Assembly (NCBI RefSeq): GCF_001556515.1
Contig: NZ_LSJA01000018.1
Span: 1-55,451, forward strand
Origin: Caulobacter sp. CCH9-E1
Lineage (GTDB): Bacteria; Pseudomonadota; Alphaproteobacteria; Caulobacterales; Caulobacteraceae
Direction of reading: 5' to 3'
DNA length: 55,451 nucleotides
Position 1 is the stretch's first letter, and the number at the start of each line of letters is the position of its first letter. The notes under the pieces were generated by a model. The model had not been told where the DNA came from, searched no databases, and saw nothing but the letters and a program-made list of their open reading frames with translations. Both the position numbers and the translations under genes were made by a program. Positions 1 through 8,845 of this stretch are shown piece after piece.

Positions 1-1
1 G

Positions 2-826
2 CTGACCTCGACGTTTCTGATCGCCGAGGTCGTCGCCGGCATCGCCTTCAACAGCTTGGCGCTGCTGTCGGACGCGGCGCACATGTTCACCGACGCCGCC
101 GCCCTCGCCATCGCTCTGGCCGCCATCCGCGTCGGTCAGAAAAAGGCGACCGAGGAATTCACGTTCGGCTATCGGCGCTTTGAAATCCTCGCCGCGGCCT
201 TCAACGCCATCCTGCTGTTCGGCGTGGCCATCTACGTGCTGGTCGAGGGCGTCAAGCGCATCGTCAATCCCGAGCCGGTCGGGTCGGTGGGGATGTTCAT
301 CGTCGCGGTGCTGGGCCTGGTCATCAACCTGGTCTCCATGCGCCTGCTCAGCAGCCACAAAGACAAGAGTCTCAACGTCAAGGGCGCCTATCTGGAGGTC
401 TGGGCCGACATGCTCGGCTCGCTGGGCGTGATCGTCGGCGCCGTCGTCATCAAGTTCACGGGATGGCGCTTCGTCGACCCGATCGTCGCCATCGGCATCG
501 GCCTCTGGGTGCTGCCGCGCACCTGGATCCTGCTGAAGGACACCTCCCGCATCCTGCTGGAAGGCGCCCCTCCGGGCATGGCCTTGGCCGGCGTGCGCAA
601 GGCCATCACCGAGATGCTCGGCGTCGCCAGCGTCCATGAGCTGCACCTGTGGACCACCGGCGCCGACCAGGCCGTCTGCACCGTCCATGTCGTGCTGGCC
701 GACGGGGCAGTGGGTGAGGATGTCCGCAAGGCCATCGCTGCGCGGCTGGAGACCGACTTCGACCTGCATCACGTCACGATCCAGACCGAGGTCGTGGAGT
801 GCGCGGAGGAAGATCGGCACGCCTAG
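2..826 (+). CDS. Cation diffusion facilitator (CzcD-like metal exporter), 5' end outside window
   Basis: Proton-driven export of divalent metal ions (Zn, Co, Cd type) from the cytoplasm across the inner membrane. The open frame runs in from base 2, so the start lies upstream of the window. The first residues read LTSTFLIAEVVAG, then NSLALLSDAAHMFTDA, the CDF transmembrane segment whose H/D residues bind metal. A GYRRFEILAA segment follows, then further membrane helices. The C-terminal cytoplasmic domain has HELHLWTTGADQAVCTVHVV, the usual CDF dimerisation fold. It fits the metal-resistance theme. The substrate metal cannot be read from sequence alone. Confidence 0.93.
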   Translation: MTSTFLIAEVVAGIAFNSLALLSDAAHMFTDAAALAIALAAIRVGQKKATEEFTFGYRRFEILAAAFNAILLFGVAIYVLVEGVKRIVNPEPVGSVGMFIVAVLGLVINLVSMRLLSSHKDKSLNVKGAYLEVWADMLGSLGVIVGAVVIKFTGWRFVDPIVAIGIGLWVLPRTWILLKDTSRILLEGAPPGMALAGVRKAITEMLGVASVHELHLWTTGADQAVCTVHVVLADGAVGEDVRKAIAARLETDFDLHHVTIQTEVVECAEEDRHA

Positions 827-899
827 GCGGCCGGCTGAATGAGCGTAAGGCGCGTCCGCGTTCCGGGGCGCGCCAGGATTTTAGAGAGTGAGGTGACCC

Positions 900-1250
900 G
901 TGGCCCAAGACGACCTGCACATCCTGAGGATCTATCTCGACGCCGAGGCGACCTTGAACGGCGTGGCCTATGACGCGGTGCTGATCGAGCGCGCCCGCGC
1001 CATGGACATCGCTGGCGCGGCGGTGCTGCGCATCGAGGAGGCCTTCGGCGAGGCGGTGCTGCATGGCGCCAAGGCCCGCGACCTGGCGCCTGAACAGCAC
1101 CTGATCGTCGAGATGGTCGATACCCGGTCCAAGCTCGACGCTTTGGCCGCGACGCTCGAAGTGGCGGCCGATGTCGGTCTGGCGACCCTGGGCAAGGTCC
1201 AGGTCGTCGCCTATAGCGGCCACCGTCATCACAGCGCGCCGCCCGCCTGA
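900..1250 (+). CDS. DUF190 family protein
   Basis: A 116-residue soluble protein of the DUF190 family, small alpha/beta proteins resembling PII-like ferredoxin folds that often lie beside ion transporters (family knowledge). The segment YDAVLIERARAMDIAGAAVLR with EMVDTRSKLDAL is typical. I chose the GTG at 900 because a purine-rich GAGTGAGG lies just before it. It follows the CDF exporter by 73 bases on the same strand and could be co-transcribed with it. No catalytic residues are evident, and the biochemical role is unknown. Confidence 0.8.
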   Translation: MAQDDLHILRIYLDAEATLNGVAYDAVLIERARAMDIAGAAVLRIEEAFGEAVLHGAKARDLAPEQHLIVEMVDTRSKLDALAATLEVAADVGLATLGKVQVVAYSGHRHHSAPPA

Positions 1251-1303
1251 GGCCGCGATCAAGCTAGCCCCGACCCGCAAGGGTCTATGTCGAGGAGCCG
1301 AAG

Positions 1304-1480
1304 ATGACCGATCCAAAATCCCCGCTCAAGCCAGATCCCCAGCCCGCGCCGCCATCCGATCGTTCGCCCCCCGAAGAGGGCGGCATGATCGACGAGGGCG
1401 GCGTCTATCGCGGCAATGTCGAAGGCGTCGAAAGTGAAACCGAGACCCGCCGCGACGGCGGGATGATCGGCGAAGGCTAG
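1304..1480 (+). CDS. Small acidic hypothetical protein (58 aa)
   Basis: ATG at 1304 preceded by GAGGAG at 1292-1297. It encodes about 58 residues rich in Pro, Asp, Glu and Gly. A Pro-rich N-terminus is followed by two related pieces, EEGGMIDEGG and DGGMIGEG, forming an imperfect internal repeat. There is no signal peptide or membrane segment, and the protein is probably disordered. The same-strand position after DUF190 and the good ribosome site support it as a real gene. I do not recognise a family. Confidence 0.5.
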   Translation: MTDPKSPLKPDPQPAPPSDRSPPEEGGMIDEGGVYRGNVEGVESETETRRDGGMIGEG

Positions 1481-1553
1481 GGCGCGCGGCACCAGGAGCG
1501 CCACCCGCGTTCGGGGACGCTCGGGTGCCATCCCGTCGCCGTCGGGGGACGAC

Positions 1554-2643
1554 ATGTATCCAGCTGACCTCAAATCCTTGACGGGCTTGCGCATCGTCGC
1601 GGCCGGATGGGTGCTCGTTTATCACTTCCGAAACCGGCTCGGCCTCGACCTCGAGCAGGTCGGCATGATCGACAAGGGCTACCTTGGGGTGGACCTGTTC
1701 TTCATCCTGTCGGGCTTCATCCTGTCCCACGTCTATGTGCGCGCCTGGGCGGAAGGTCGCTTCCCCTACAGCTCGTTTCTCTGGGCGCGCCTGGCGCGGC
1801 TCTATCCGGTCCACCTTCTGACTCTCGGCGCGACCATCATGCTGTGGGGGCTGGGGCGCTGGGCCGGCGCCCGGTTCGAGGCCGCGGCCTTCGATCCGGC
1901 CGCCATCCCCCAACATCTACTACTGGTCCACGCCTGGTGGGCGACGCCGACCGTGCAGTGGAATTTTCCCTCCTGGTCGATCTCGGCCGAGTGGTTCGCC
2001 TACCTGACTTTCCCCGCCTTCGCCCTGGCGTCGTTGACCCTGCGCCGACGTCCGATCGTGGCGGTCGTCCTGGCGGCAACCCTGTTCTTTTCGCTCGACG
2101 CCATCGTTCAGGCCTACGGCGGATCGCTGACCAGGCTGACCGCGCACGGCGGCGTGCTGCGGATCATCCCGTCCTTCGCCATGGGCGTGGCGCTCCATAG
2201 GCTCGGTTCGACCCGCGCGCCGCCCACGCTGGTGGCGCACACGGGCATGGGCGTCGCCGTGGTCTGGATCGTCGTGGCCGCGACGCTGGGCCTGGCCGAT
2301 CGCTGGACCTGGCTGGGTCTGGCGGCGCTCATCTACTGCACCGCCGAGACGGCGAAGGCCGGGCGGGGCGGCGTCCTGGCCGGCGCCGCTGATGGTCTAT
2401 CTGGGCGAGGTCTCCTACGCCGTCTACATGACCCACCTACCGGTCGACATCGCCTATTTCGAGCTGCTCGATCGCTTCGTGCGGCCGGTCGGCGGCTGGG
2501 CGTGGGTGGCCTGGGGCGGTGTCCTGGTCTTCTGCATGTTCGTCTCCGTTGCGGTCTATCATGGCGTGGAGCGTCCCGCGCGCGGCTGGCTACGCCGCCA
2601 TGATCCGTTCGTCAGGCGGCCCGAGCCCCATCAGCCGGCCTGA
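1554..2643 (+). pseudogene. Acyltransferase 3 (OafA/YrhL-like), single-base frameshift near 2385
   Basis: A multi-pass inner-membrane O-acyltransferase of the Acyltransferase-3 family, which moves acyl groups onto sugars or envelope polymers. ATG at 1554 (RBS GGGGGAC). The start MYPADLKSLTGLRIVAAGW and the VDLFFILSGFILSHVY helix are typical. The first frame loses similarity after about base 2380. The expected continuation VYLGEVSYAVYMTHLPVDIAY is found in the +1 frame from about 2392 to the stop at 2643. Removing one C from GGCGCCGCTGATGG restores GALMVYLGE. The intact paralogue at 44541-45644 confirms the intended reading. It is either a decayed gene or a sequence error. Confidence 0.85.
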
Positions 2644-3049
2644 CGAGCGCGCCGTCCTTCTCGGTCCCGTCAAACAGGACGACGAACTCGCTGACCGTGG
2701 AGCCGCGGGTGATCGACACGTGCGCCACGAACGTTAGGGGCTCGCGGACCTTGGCGGTCGACTCCAGCCGACCGTTCCGTCGGTCGAAAACGAACCTCAG
2801 TCCAAGGCCGTCGGCGCGCAGCGTGGCGACGACGACTTGGTCGGCTTGGAGGCTTCCCAGGAGCGGGGTTACGCGGAAGTTCCAGGCCGCCCGGCGGCGA
2901 ATGATCTCCAGCCGAATGGCCCCATTGTCGAGATAGATGCAATGGGGGTCTCCGCCATCGCCGTCGTGGTAGAGCGCCAGCACCCCCTCGAACCGGTGCA
3001 TCCAGACCAAGATCAGTACCGCGACTAGGGCGATGAAAACCAACAGCAC
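2612..3049 (-). CDS. Hypothetical membrane-anchored protein, possibly interrupted by an in-frame stop
   Basis: A 145-residue protein with one N-terminal membrane helix (LLVFIALVAVLILVW) and a roughly 120-residue beta-rich domain with no family I recognise. The GTG at 3049 is the first start after an in-frame TGA at 3065-3067. Upstream of that stop the same frame continues back to a GTG at 3112, which overlaps the stop of a small upstream gene in a GTGA arrangement. Read with Trp instead of stop, the N-terminus would be VTPIHDLTLYAAAHP-W-ALTAAVLLVF, a natural membrane-protein start. The original gene may therefore be 2612-3112 with a nonsense change. Its 3' end overlaps the acyltransferase gene tail by 32 bases on the opposite strand. 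Confidence 0.5.
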   Translation of the reverse strand: MLLVFIALVAVLILVWMHRFEGVLALYHDGDGGDPHCIYLDNGAIRLEIIRRRAAWNFRVTPLLGSLQADQVVVATLRADGLGLRFVFDRRNGRLESTAKVREPLTFVAHVSITRGSTVSEFVVLFDGTEKDGALVRPADGARAA

Positions 3050-3108
3050 GGCGGCGGTCAGGGCTCAGGGGTGGGCGGCGGCATAGAGCGTCAGATCGTG
3101 GATCGGGG

Positions 3109-3210
3109 TCACGAGGCGTTGCTTCCGGCTAGTGACGGGTAGGACAGGAGGGGGCCGGCGCGCACCGACGCGCAGAGCCGCGGCATGCGGCCGATAGATT
3201 TCTGAGACAT
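3109..3210 (-). CDS. Small ORF (33 aa) with strong ribosome site
   Basis: ATG at 3210 is preceded on the minus strand by GAGGAATTCC, a good ribosome site. It encodes MSQKSIGRMPRLCAS and about 18 more residues, ending with a TGA that overlaps a GTG start at 3112 of the next frame. It has no recognisable domain. Its main value is as a translational-coupling leader for the downstream membrane protein, or as a remnant of a longer gene. Confidence 0.3.
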   Translation of the reverse strand: MSQKSIGRMPRLCASVRAGPLLSYPSLAGSNAS

Positions 3211-3252
3211 GGAATTCCTCGAACACGGAGGGCGCGGCCGTGGCCGCGCGGT

Positions 3253-3669
3253 CTAGGCGATGGATTCGAGATCGGGTTTGGGCGGACGGTCTTGCGGGTT
3301 GCTGGTCAGGCCCGTGCTGCGGTCGTTCGTCAGGTGGAACCGGACGACCATGGCGAGCGAGACCGTGGGTTCGATCGCATGGGCGGTCGACCCAAAGAGG
3401 GAGGGGCCATCGGCATGGTGCTGATGGGCGCCCGAGGCGGGCGATTCTGAGGTCTGGAGATCGGTCGGCGTCGACGGCGCCGAGACGCGATCGTCTGTCC
3501 TACCGACGGGGCGCTCCGGGTCCTCAGCGATCGTGGAGGGCGCGGCCCCGAAGAGGTCGGCGTCAAGATGGGTCCGGTCGACCGGCATCAGCAGGGCGAG
3601 CACCGCCATTAGCAGGGCGGCCATGGCCACCACCACCTGACGAAGCTGCCCTAACACGCCAACCCCCAC
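3253..3669 (-). CDS. Hypothetical exported protein with His-containing tail
   Basis: A 138-residue product starting at the GTG at 3669, with CGGGGGACC just upstream. Residues 5-29 (VLGQLRQVVVAMAALLMAVLALL) form a signal or anchor helix, followed by a polar Pro/Ser-rich region with a GAHQHHADGP cluster that could bind metal. Small His-containing exported proteins of this form are common beside copper genes. I do not recognise a named family. It lies on the minus strand upstream of the 3109-3210 ORF and could be first in that small operon. Confidence 0.45.
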   Translation of the reverse strand: MGVGVLGQLRQVVVAMAALLMAVLALLMPVDRTHLDADLFGAAPSTIAEDPERPVGRTDDRVSAPSTPTDLQTSESPASGAHQHHADGPSLFGSTAHAIEPTVSLAMVVRFHLTNDRSTGLTSNPQDRPPKPDLESIA

Positions 3670-4070
3670 GGTCCCCCGCTAGCTGCAATGCCGACACTCT
3701 TGCGCTTTCGGCCGATATCTTCAACGCTGCAGGCCGGTTGCGAGTGTGTTCAGCTATCCGTTTCGGACAGCGGTCCGGGCTGCCCGCGGGCTGAGGCCGT
3801 CTTTGACCCACTGCTTCACATAGTGGCTCCCGATATGGGCATTGGTCGGACCTGATGTCGATCCCAGCTTTCGGCCAGGGCGGGATACGCGAGACGTCCG
3901 GCACGTTCAGGAACGAGCGATTTAGGCTCCATCCCGCCGCCTGAGGCTGCCGCACCGCCCCGGCCCGATGACCCTTGAAGGTGTCGAGGGCTAAGTACTC
4001 TAGGCGGCGGCCCACTGGAGGTCAATTTCATCTAAAGCCGGCTAGATCGAGGTGAGGCGGGCTGTAGTAC
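3670..4070. other. 401-base stretch without a supportable gene
   Basis: Short open frames cross this stretch on both strands, but none has a ribosome site, a family signature or protein-like composition. One minus-strand frame reads AHIGSHYVKQWVKDGL, which looks protein-like, and then runs into a stop. It may be a fragment of a lost gene. The rest probably holds the promoter for the gene at 3253-3669 and the trailer of the mer genes. Confidence 0.4.
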
Positions 4071-4292
4071 TCACCCGCAACACGCGCTGCAATTTTTCTG
4101 AATCGGTGGGCACGGAACGTCGCCGTAGGAGCAGTAGACGCAGCAGTCGCCCGGCTTGGGCTTCAGCACCGCGCCACAGCCTCGGCAGTCGTAGAAATAC
4201 TGACAGGCGTCGGTAGGCATGGTCTCGGTCGCCTGGTGGCCGCATTGCGGACAGGTCAGGGTCGATTGCGGTTTGATCTGGACATCGCTCAT
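4071..4292 (-). CDS. GDCCxxC-type small Cys-rich protein of mercury operons
   Basis: A 73-residue protein that commonly accompanies merT-like genes. It has TCPQCGHQATETMPTDACQYF, then C-x2-C, then KPKPGDCCVYCSYGDVPCPP, the block that names the family, and it ends SACCG. The many paired cysteines suggest binding of Hg(II) or zinc. The true role is not established. ATG at 4292 overlaps the stop of merT in an ATGA arrangement, so the two are translationally coupled. It has no signal peptide, so it is probably cytoplasmic. Confidence 0.85.
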   Translation of the reverse strand: MSDVQIKPQSTLTCPQCGHQATETMPTDACQYFYDCRGCGAVLKPKPGDCCVYCSYGDVPCPPIQKNCSACCG

Positions 4293-4699
4293 CGGCGCGC
4301 ACTCCGGATCAGGCCCAGGGCCCAAGGTTCGATGATCGGCTGCCAGAGCATGGCAAGGACGACGAGAAGGGTGGCCGCGCCCAACAGACCCATCTCCAGC
4401 CGCGAGGGGGCAACGCAGGCGTTGTCGATCCGACATCTCCGCGCCCGTCGCCAGGTCAGGGCCCAGCCCGCGCCGATGGCGCCGAGCGCCAGAAGGGTGA
4501 GCCAGGCGCGCTGACCCGCGATCCAGCCAAGACCGCCCAAGCCTAGGCCCGCCAGCGCCAGGGACATCGGCAAAATGCAGCAAGCCGCCCAGGCCAGCAC
4601 CGCGCTGGCCGCCGCTGTCAGCGCGGTCCAGCTCAAGGCCGCCTCCGTCATGCGCCGGGGCGTTTCGTCGCCCGGTGTCCCAAGTCCGCGTCTTGTCAT
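4289..4699 (-). CDS. merT: MerT-like mercuric ion transporter
   Basis: An inner-membrane protein that hands Hg(II) from the periplasm to the cytoplasm. With the start at 4699 it has 136 residues and three membrane helices. The helix-one cysteine pair C40-C41 (WAACCILPM) and the loop pair C89/C95 (RRCRIDNAC) match the two cysteine pairs of classical MerT, including the six-residue spacing of the second pair. A longer frame reaches 4786 but would run through the operator; 4699 leaves a short leader behind the predicted -10. merP and merA are not in the window, so the operon is minimal. Confidence 0.82.
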   Translation of the reverse strand: MTRRGLGTPGDETPRRMTEAALSWTALTAAASAVLAWAACCILPMSLALAGLGLGGLGWIAGQRAWLTLLALGAIGAGWALTWRRARRCRIDNACVAPSRLEMGLLGAATLLVVLAMLWQPIIEPWALGLIRSARR

Positions 4700-4730
4700 C
4701 ACGCCATCACCTGCTGTTGCGATCCGCGCC

Positions 4731-4761
4731 AAGATGCCATCTGTAGCGACTACAGACTCAA
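4731..4761 (-). promoter_or_regulatory. MerR-type operator/promoter for merT
   Basis: On the minus strand TTGAGT (4756-4761) is followed by a 19-base spacer and CATCTT (4731-4736). The spacer holds the perfect dyad CTGTAGTCGCTACAG (4741-4755). The overlong 19-base spacer with a dyad between -35 and -10 is the hallmark of promoters twisted by MerR-family activators. It sits between divergent merT and merR. Confidence 0.8.
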
Positions 4762-4784
4762 GCCCTAATTGAAGACCGCGAACC

Positions 4785-5237
4785 ATGGCTGGCCAGGCAA
4801 TTCAGATCGGCGAACTTGCTCGCCGCACCGGCTGCAACATCGAGACGATCCGCTACTACGAGCGGATCGGCCTGATTTCCGCGCCCCTGCGCCGAGGACG
4901 CTACCGGACCTATGAGACCCGGGACGTGGAGCAGCTGAGCTTCGTGCGTAGAGCGCGGGAGCTGGGGTTCAAGTTGGATGAAGTCCGCGCCTTGCTGACC
5001 TTGGCGACCGATGAAGCCGCCGCCTGCGCCGAAGTTCGCGATCTGGCGGCGGCGCACCTTCACGACGTGCGTGCGCGGATCGCCGACCTTAGGCGGATGG
5101 AGCAGGTCTTGGCGGACGCTGTGACAGCTTGCGAGACCGGACAAGATCCAGGTTGTCCGCTGATCCAGGCGCTCGGCGCGAAGGGCCAAGGAACAGGGCG
5201 AGGCGCGGCTTCCGCCGCGACCGCGCCGGAGCCTTGA
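4785..5237 (+). CDS. merR: MerR, mercury-responsive regulator
   Basis: A 150-residue MerR-family regulator that represses and, with Hg(II), activates the divergent merT promoter. The N-terminal winged helix reads IQIGELARRTGCNIETIRYYERIGL, followed by the dimerisation helix. Cysteines C81, C116 and C124 (AAACAEV and TACETGQDPGCPLI) correspond to the three Hg ligands of mercury-type MerR, distinguishing it from CueR-type proteins, which lack the first one. The C-terminal Ala-rich tail is extra. ATG at 4785 is 24 bases beyond the operator. Confidence 0.92.
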   Translation: MAGQAIQIGELARRTGCNIETIRYYERIGLISAPLRRGRYRTYETRDVEQLSFVRRARELGFKLDEVRALLTLATDEAAACAEVRDLAAAHLHDVRARIADLRRMEQVLADAVTACETGQDPGCPLIQALGAKGQGTGRGAASAATAPEP

Positions 5238-5255
5238 TCTTCGCCGATGACCGGA

Positions 5256-5289
5256 TCGGCGGGCGCGAGTTTTGGTTCGAGCCCGCCGA
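5256..5289. terminator. Hairpin between convergent merR and cusF-like gene
   Basis: TCGGCGGGCGCGAG and the complementary TCGAGCCCGCCGA pair around a T-rich loop, giving a stem of about 12 bp with one mismatch. It lies in the 60 bases between two converging genes, where a bidirectional terminator is expected. Confidence 0.55.
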
Positions 5290-5297
5290 CCGGGCCG

Positions 5298-5687
5298 CTA
5301 TGGCTTGCTGATGGCGGTGACCTCGCCCGCGCCGTCATGGAGCTTCAGGTCGAAGGCGACCTTGTCGCCGACCGCGATCCCGTCCAGCAAGGCTGGCGCG
5401 ATCTTGAAACCCATGGTCATGGCCGGCCAGCCGGCTTCCGGAATGGCCTGGTGGTCAAGGGTGATCGCACCGGCCGTCTTGTCGATCGCGGTCACCACGC
5501 CGACGCCCTTGGCCATCTTGTCGGCCGGCGCCATGTCCATGCCGGCCATGGCGTTACCTGCCGCTGGGGCGGGCGCGGCGGCCGGGGCCGACGCGGCGGG
5601 CGCCGTCGGCGCCTCGGCCTTGCGGTCGCAGGCGGCCAGGCTGGTCGTCGCCAGCAGGGCGGCGAGGGTCAGGGACAGGGTCTTCAT
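5298..5687 (-). CDS. CusF-like periplasmic copper-binding lipoprotein
   Basis: A periplasmic metallochaperone that passes Cu(I)/Ag(I) to the Cus efflux pump. The N-terminus [20 protein letters not shown] has a lipobox ending at Cys20. An Ala/Pro linker with AMAGMDMAP follows. The CusF fold spans about residues 60-127, with GWPAMTMGFK carrying the W and the two Met of the copper site. ATG at 5687 overlaps the cusA stop in a TGATG arrangement, making it the last gene of the cus operon. Confidence 0.9.
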   Translation of the reverse strand: MKTLSLTLAALLATTSLAACDRKAEAPTAPAASAPAAAPAPAAGNAMAGMDMAPADKMAKGVGVVTAIDKTAGAITLDHQAIPEAGWPAMTMGFKIAPALLDGIAVGDKVAFDLKLHDGAGEVTAISKP

Positions 5688-8600
5688 CAGCTAATCTCCT
5701 TGAGCTGGGCGGAAGCGGAAAGAGCGGTTCGGGGTTGCCGGCGGCGCAGCAGCAGGTAGCCAGCCGGGATCACGAACATCGACAGCAGGGGCGCGGTCAG
5801 CATGCCGCCGATCATCGGGGCGGCGATGCGGCTCATGACTTCCGAGCCCGCGCCATGGCCCCAGAGGATGGGGGCCAGGCCCGCCAGGATCACCGCCACG
5901 GTCATGGCCTTGGGGCGCACGCGCAGCAGGGCGCCTTCGCGGACCGCCGTCTCGACCTGGTCGGACGTGGGGTCTGGACCCAGAGCCTCCATGGCGTGCT
6001 TGAGGTAGATCAGCATCACCACCCCGAACTCGGCCGAGACCCCGGCCAGGGCGATGAACCCGACGCCCGTTGCCACCGACTGGTGGAAGCCGGCCAGATA
6101 GAGCGTCCAGATCCCGCCGGTCAGGGCGAAGGGCAGCGTCGCCATGATCAGTCCCGCCTCGTCGAAGCGACGGAAGATCACGTAGAGCAGGACGAAGATG
6201 ATCAGCAGGGTGGCCGGCACGACGATCTTCAACCGGTCGGCGGCCCGCTGCAGATATTCGAACTGCCCCGAATAGGAGAGGCTGACGCCGGGCGAGAGCC
6301 GCACCTTCTGGCTCACGGCCTGGCGAAGATCGCCGACGACCGAGGCCAGGTCGCGGCCGCGCACGTCGACATAGACCCAGGTGGTCGGCCGGCCGTTCTC
6401 GCTCTTGAGCATCGGCGGCCCGTCGGCGATCTGGACCTGCGCCACCGTGCCCAGGGTGATCTGGGCGCCGCCCGGGGTGAGGATCGGCAAGGCTCGCAGG
6501 CCTTCCAGGCTGCCCCGCAGCTCGCGCGGATAGCGGACGCTGATCGGATAGCGTGCCAGGCCCTCGACCGTCTGGCCGATGGTCTCGCCGCCGATCGCGC
6601 CCGATACGATGGACTGGACGTCGTCGATGTTGAGCCCGAACCGCGCGGCGGCGGCGCGGTCGATGCGGACATCGACATAGCGTCCGCCGGTCAAGCGCTC
6701 GGCCAGGGCCGAGCTGACGCCCGGCACGCTCTTGGCCACGCCCTCGACCTCGCGGGCGATGCGGTCGAGTTCGGCTAGGTTGGCCCCCGAGACCTTGACC
6801 CCGATGGGGCTCTTGATGCCGGTGGCCAGCATGTCGATGCGGTTGCGGATCGGCGGGACCCAGACATTGGTCAGGCCGGGCACGCGGACACGTTGGTCGA
6901 GTTCGGCGACCAGCTTGTCGGGCGTCATGCCCGGCCGCCACTGCTCGCGCGGCTTGAAGCGGATGGTGGTCTCGAACATCTCCAGCGGCGCCGGATCGGT
7001 GGCGCTTTCGGCCCGGCCGGCCTTGCCGAACACGCTCTCGACTTCCGGCACGGTCTTGATCAGCCGGTCGGTCTGCTGGAGCAGCTGGCCCGCCTTGGCC
7101 GCCGACAGTCCTGGCAAAGCGGAGGGCATGTAGAGCAGGTCGCCCTCGTCCATGTTGGGCATGAACTCCCCACCCAGGTGGGCGAGCGGCCAAGCGGTGG
7201 TCGCGAAGGCCAGCAGCGCGACCAGCAGGGTGGTCCTGGGCCGGCGCATCACCCGGTCGAGCAGCGGACGATAGGCCGCCGTCAGCACGCGGTTGACGGG
7301 ATTGGCCGCCTCGTCGGGGATCTTGCCGCGGATCAGATAGCCCATCAGCACCGGGATCAGGGTCACCGAAAGGATGGCCGCCGCCGCCATGGCGTAGGTC
7401 TTGGTGAAGGCCAGGGGGCGGAAGAGCCGGCCTTCCTGGGCCTGCAGGGTGAAGACCGGGATGAACGACAGGGTGATGATCAGCAGGCTGAAGAACAGGG
7501 CGGGCCCGACCTCGGCGGCGGCCTCGGTGATCACCTTCCAGCGGGTCTCGCCAGCCAGGGTCTCACCCGGATGCTCGTGGGCCCATCGCTCCAGCTTCTT
7601 GTGGGCGTTCTCGATCATCACCACGGCCGCGTCGACCATGGCTCCTATGGCGATGGCGATGCCACCCAGCGACATGATGTTGGCGTCGACGCCCTGGCTC
7701 TTCATGACCAGAAAGGCGGCCAGGACGCCCAGCGGCAGCGAGATGATCGCCACCAGGGCCGAGCGCAGGTGGCCCAGGAACAGGGCGCAGACCAGGGCCA
7801 CGACCAGGAACTCCTCCAGCAGCTTGCCGGTCAGGTTATGGACGGCCCGGTCGATCAGGCCCGAGCGGTCATAGGTGGTGACGACCTCGACGCCGGGCGG
7901 CAGGCTCTTCTTCAGCTCGGCCAGCTTGGCCTTCACCGCCGCGATGGTCGTGCGGGCGTTCTCGCCGGAGCGCAGGATCACCACGCCGCCGGCGACCTCG
8001 CCCTGGCCGTTGAGTTCGGCGACGCCGCGCCGCATTTCCGGGCCGACCTGGATCGTGGCCACGTCGCCGAGGCGCACTGGGACGCCGCCGGCCGCCGTCT
8101 TCAGCGGCACGGCCTGGAAGTCCTCGATCGTCTTCAGATAGCCGGTGGCGCGGACCATGTATTCGGCCTCGCCCAGCTCCAGCACCGAGCCGCCGGTCTC
8201 GGCGTTGGCGCCTTTCAGCGCGGCGACAACCTGTTGGTGCGTGACCCCGAAGCTGGCCAGCTTCTGCGGGTCGAGCACCACCTGGTACTGGCGGACCATG
8301 CCGCCGATCGCCGAGACCTCGGCCACGCCCGGTAGGGTCTTCAGCTCATAGCGCAGGAACCAGTCCTGGATCGATCGCAGCTGGCTGAGGTCGTGGCCGC
8401 CGGTCTTGTCGACTAGGGCGTACTCGTAGACCCAGCCCACCCCGGTGGCGTCAGGACCCAGGGCCGGACGGGCGCTCTCCGGAAGACGGCCCTGGACCTG
8501 ATTGAGGTACTCCAGGACCCGCGAGCGGGCCCAGTAGAGGTCGGTCTTGTCGTCGAAGATCACATAGACGAAGCTGTCGCCGAAGAACGAATAGCCGCGC

Positions 8601-8845
8601 ACGGTCTTGGCGCCAGGGACCGAGAGCATGGTGGTGGCCAGCGGATAGGTGACCTGGTTCTCGACCAGCTGCGGGGCCTGGCCCGGATAGCTGGTGCGGA
8701 TGATCACCTGGGTGTCGGAGAGATCGGGCAGGGCGTCGATCGAGGTCGACCGCACCGCCAGGCCGCCGGCCACGATCAGCGCCAGGGCGCCCAGCAGCAC
8801 GAAGAAGCGGTTGGCGACCGACCAGCGGATCAGGGCGGCGATCAT
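5687..8845 (-). CDS. cusA: CusA, heavy-metal RND efflux pump
   Basis: The proton-driven inner-membrane pump of a CusCBA tripartite exporter for Cu(I)/Ag(I). It has 1052 residues, the normal family length. It begins [19 protein letters not shown] (first membrane helix). It contains [19 protein letters not shown] and the helix-four motif [13 protein letters not shown] with the proton-relay Asp, and ends with the last helix set near [17 protein letters not shown]. The start at 8845 overlaps the cusB stop (ATGA) and the stop overlaps the cusF-like start. A much longer frame extends upstream, but it is the cusB gene in another frame. Whether it prefers Cu or another metal is inferred from the CusF partner. 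Confidence 0.95.
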   Translation of the reverse strand: MIAALIRWSVANRFFVLLGALALIVAGGLAVRSTSIDALPDLSDTQVIIRTSYPGQAPQLVENQVTYPLATTMLSVPGAKTVRGYSFFGDSFVYVIFDDKTDLYWARSRVLEYLNQVQGRLPESARPALGPDATGVGWVYEYALVDKTGGHDLSQLRSIQDWFLRYELKTLPGVAEVSAIGGMVRQYQVVLDPQKLASFGVTHQQVVAALKGANAETGGSVLELGEAEYMVRATGYLKTIEDFQAVPLKTAAGGVPVRLGDVATIQVGPEMRRGVAELNGQGEVAGGVVILRSGENARTTIAAVKAKLAELKKSLPPGVEVVTTYDRSGLIDRAVHNLTGKLLEEFLVVALVCALFLGHLRSALVAIISLPLGVLAAFLVMKSQGVDANIMSLGGIAIAIGAMVDAAVVMIENAHKKLERWAHEHPGETLAGETRWKVITEAAAEVGPALFFSLLIITLSFIPVFTLQAQEGRLFRPLAFTKTYAMAAAAILSVTLIPVLMGYLIRGKIPDEAANPVNRVLTAAYRPLLDRVMRRPRTTLLVALLAFATTAWPLAHLGGEFMPNMDEGDLLYMPSALPGLSAAKAGQLLQQTDRLIKTVPEVESVFGKAGRAESATDPAPLEMFETTIRFKPREQWRPGMTPDKLVAELDQRVRVPGLTNVWVPPIRNRIDMLATGIKSPIGVKVSGANLAELDRIAREVEGVAKSVPGVSSALAERLTGGRYVDVRIDRAAAARFGLNIDDVQSIVSGAIGGETIGQTVEGLARYPISVRYPRELRGSLEGLRALPILTPGGAQITLGTVAQVQIADGPPMLKSENGRPTTWVYVDVRGRDLASVVGDLRQAVSQKVRLSPGVSLSYSGQFEYLQRAADRLKIVVPATLLIIFVLLYVIFRRFDEAGLIMATLPFALTGGIWTLYLAGFHQSVATGVGFIALAGVSAEFGVVMLIYLKHAMEALGPDPTSDQVETAVREGALLRVRPKAMTVAVILAGLAPILWGHGAGSEVMSRIAAPMIGGMLTAPLLSMFVIPAGYLLLRRRQPRTALSASAQLKEIS

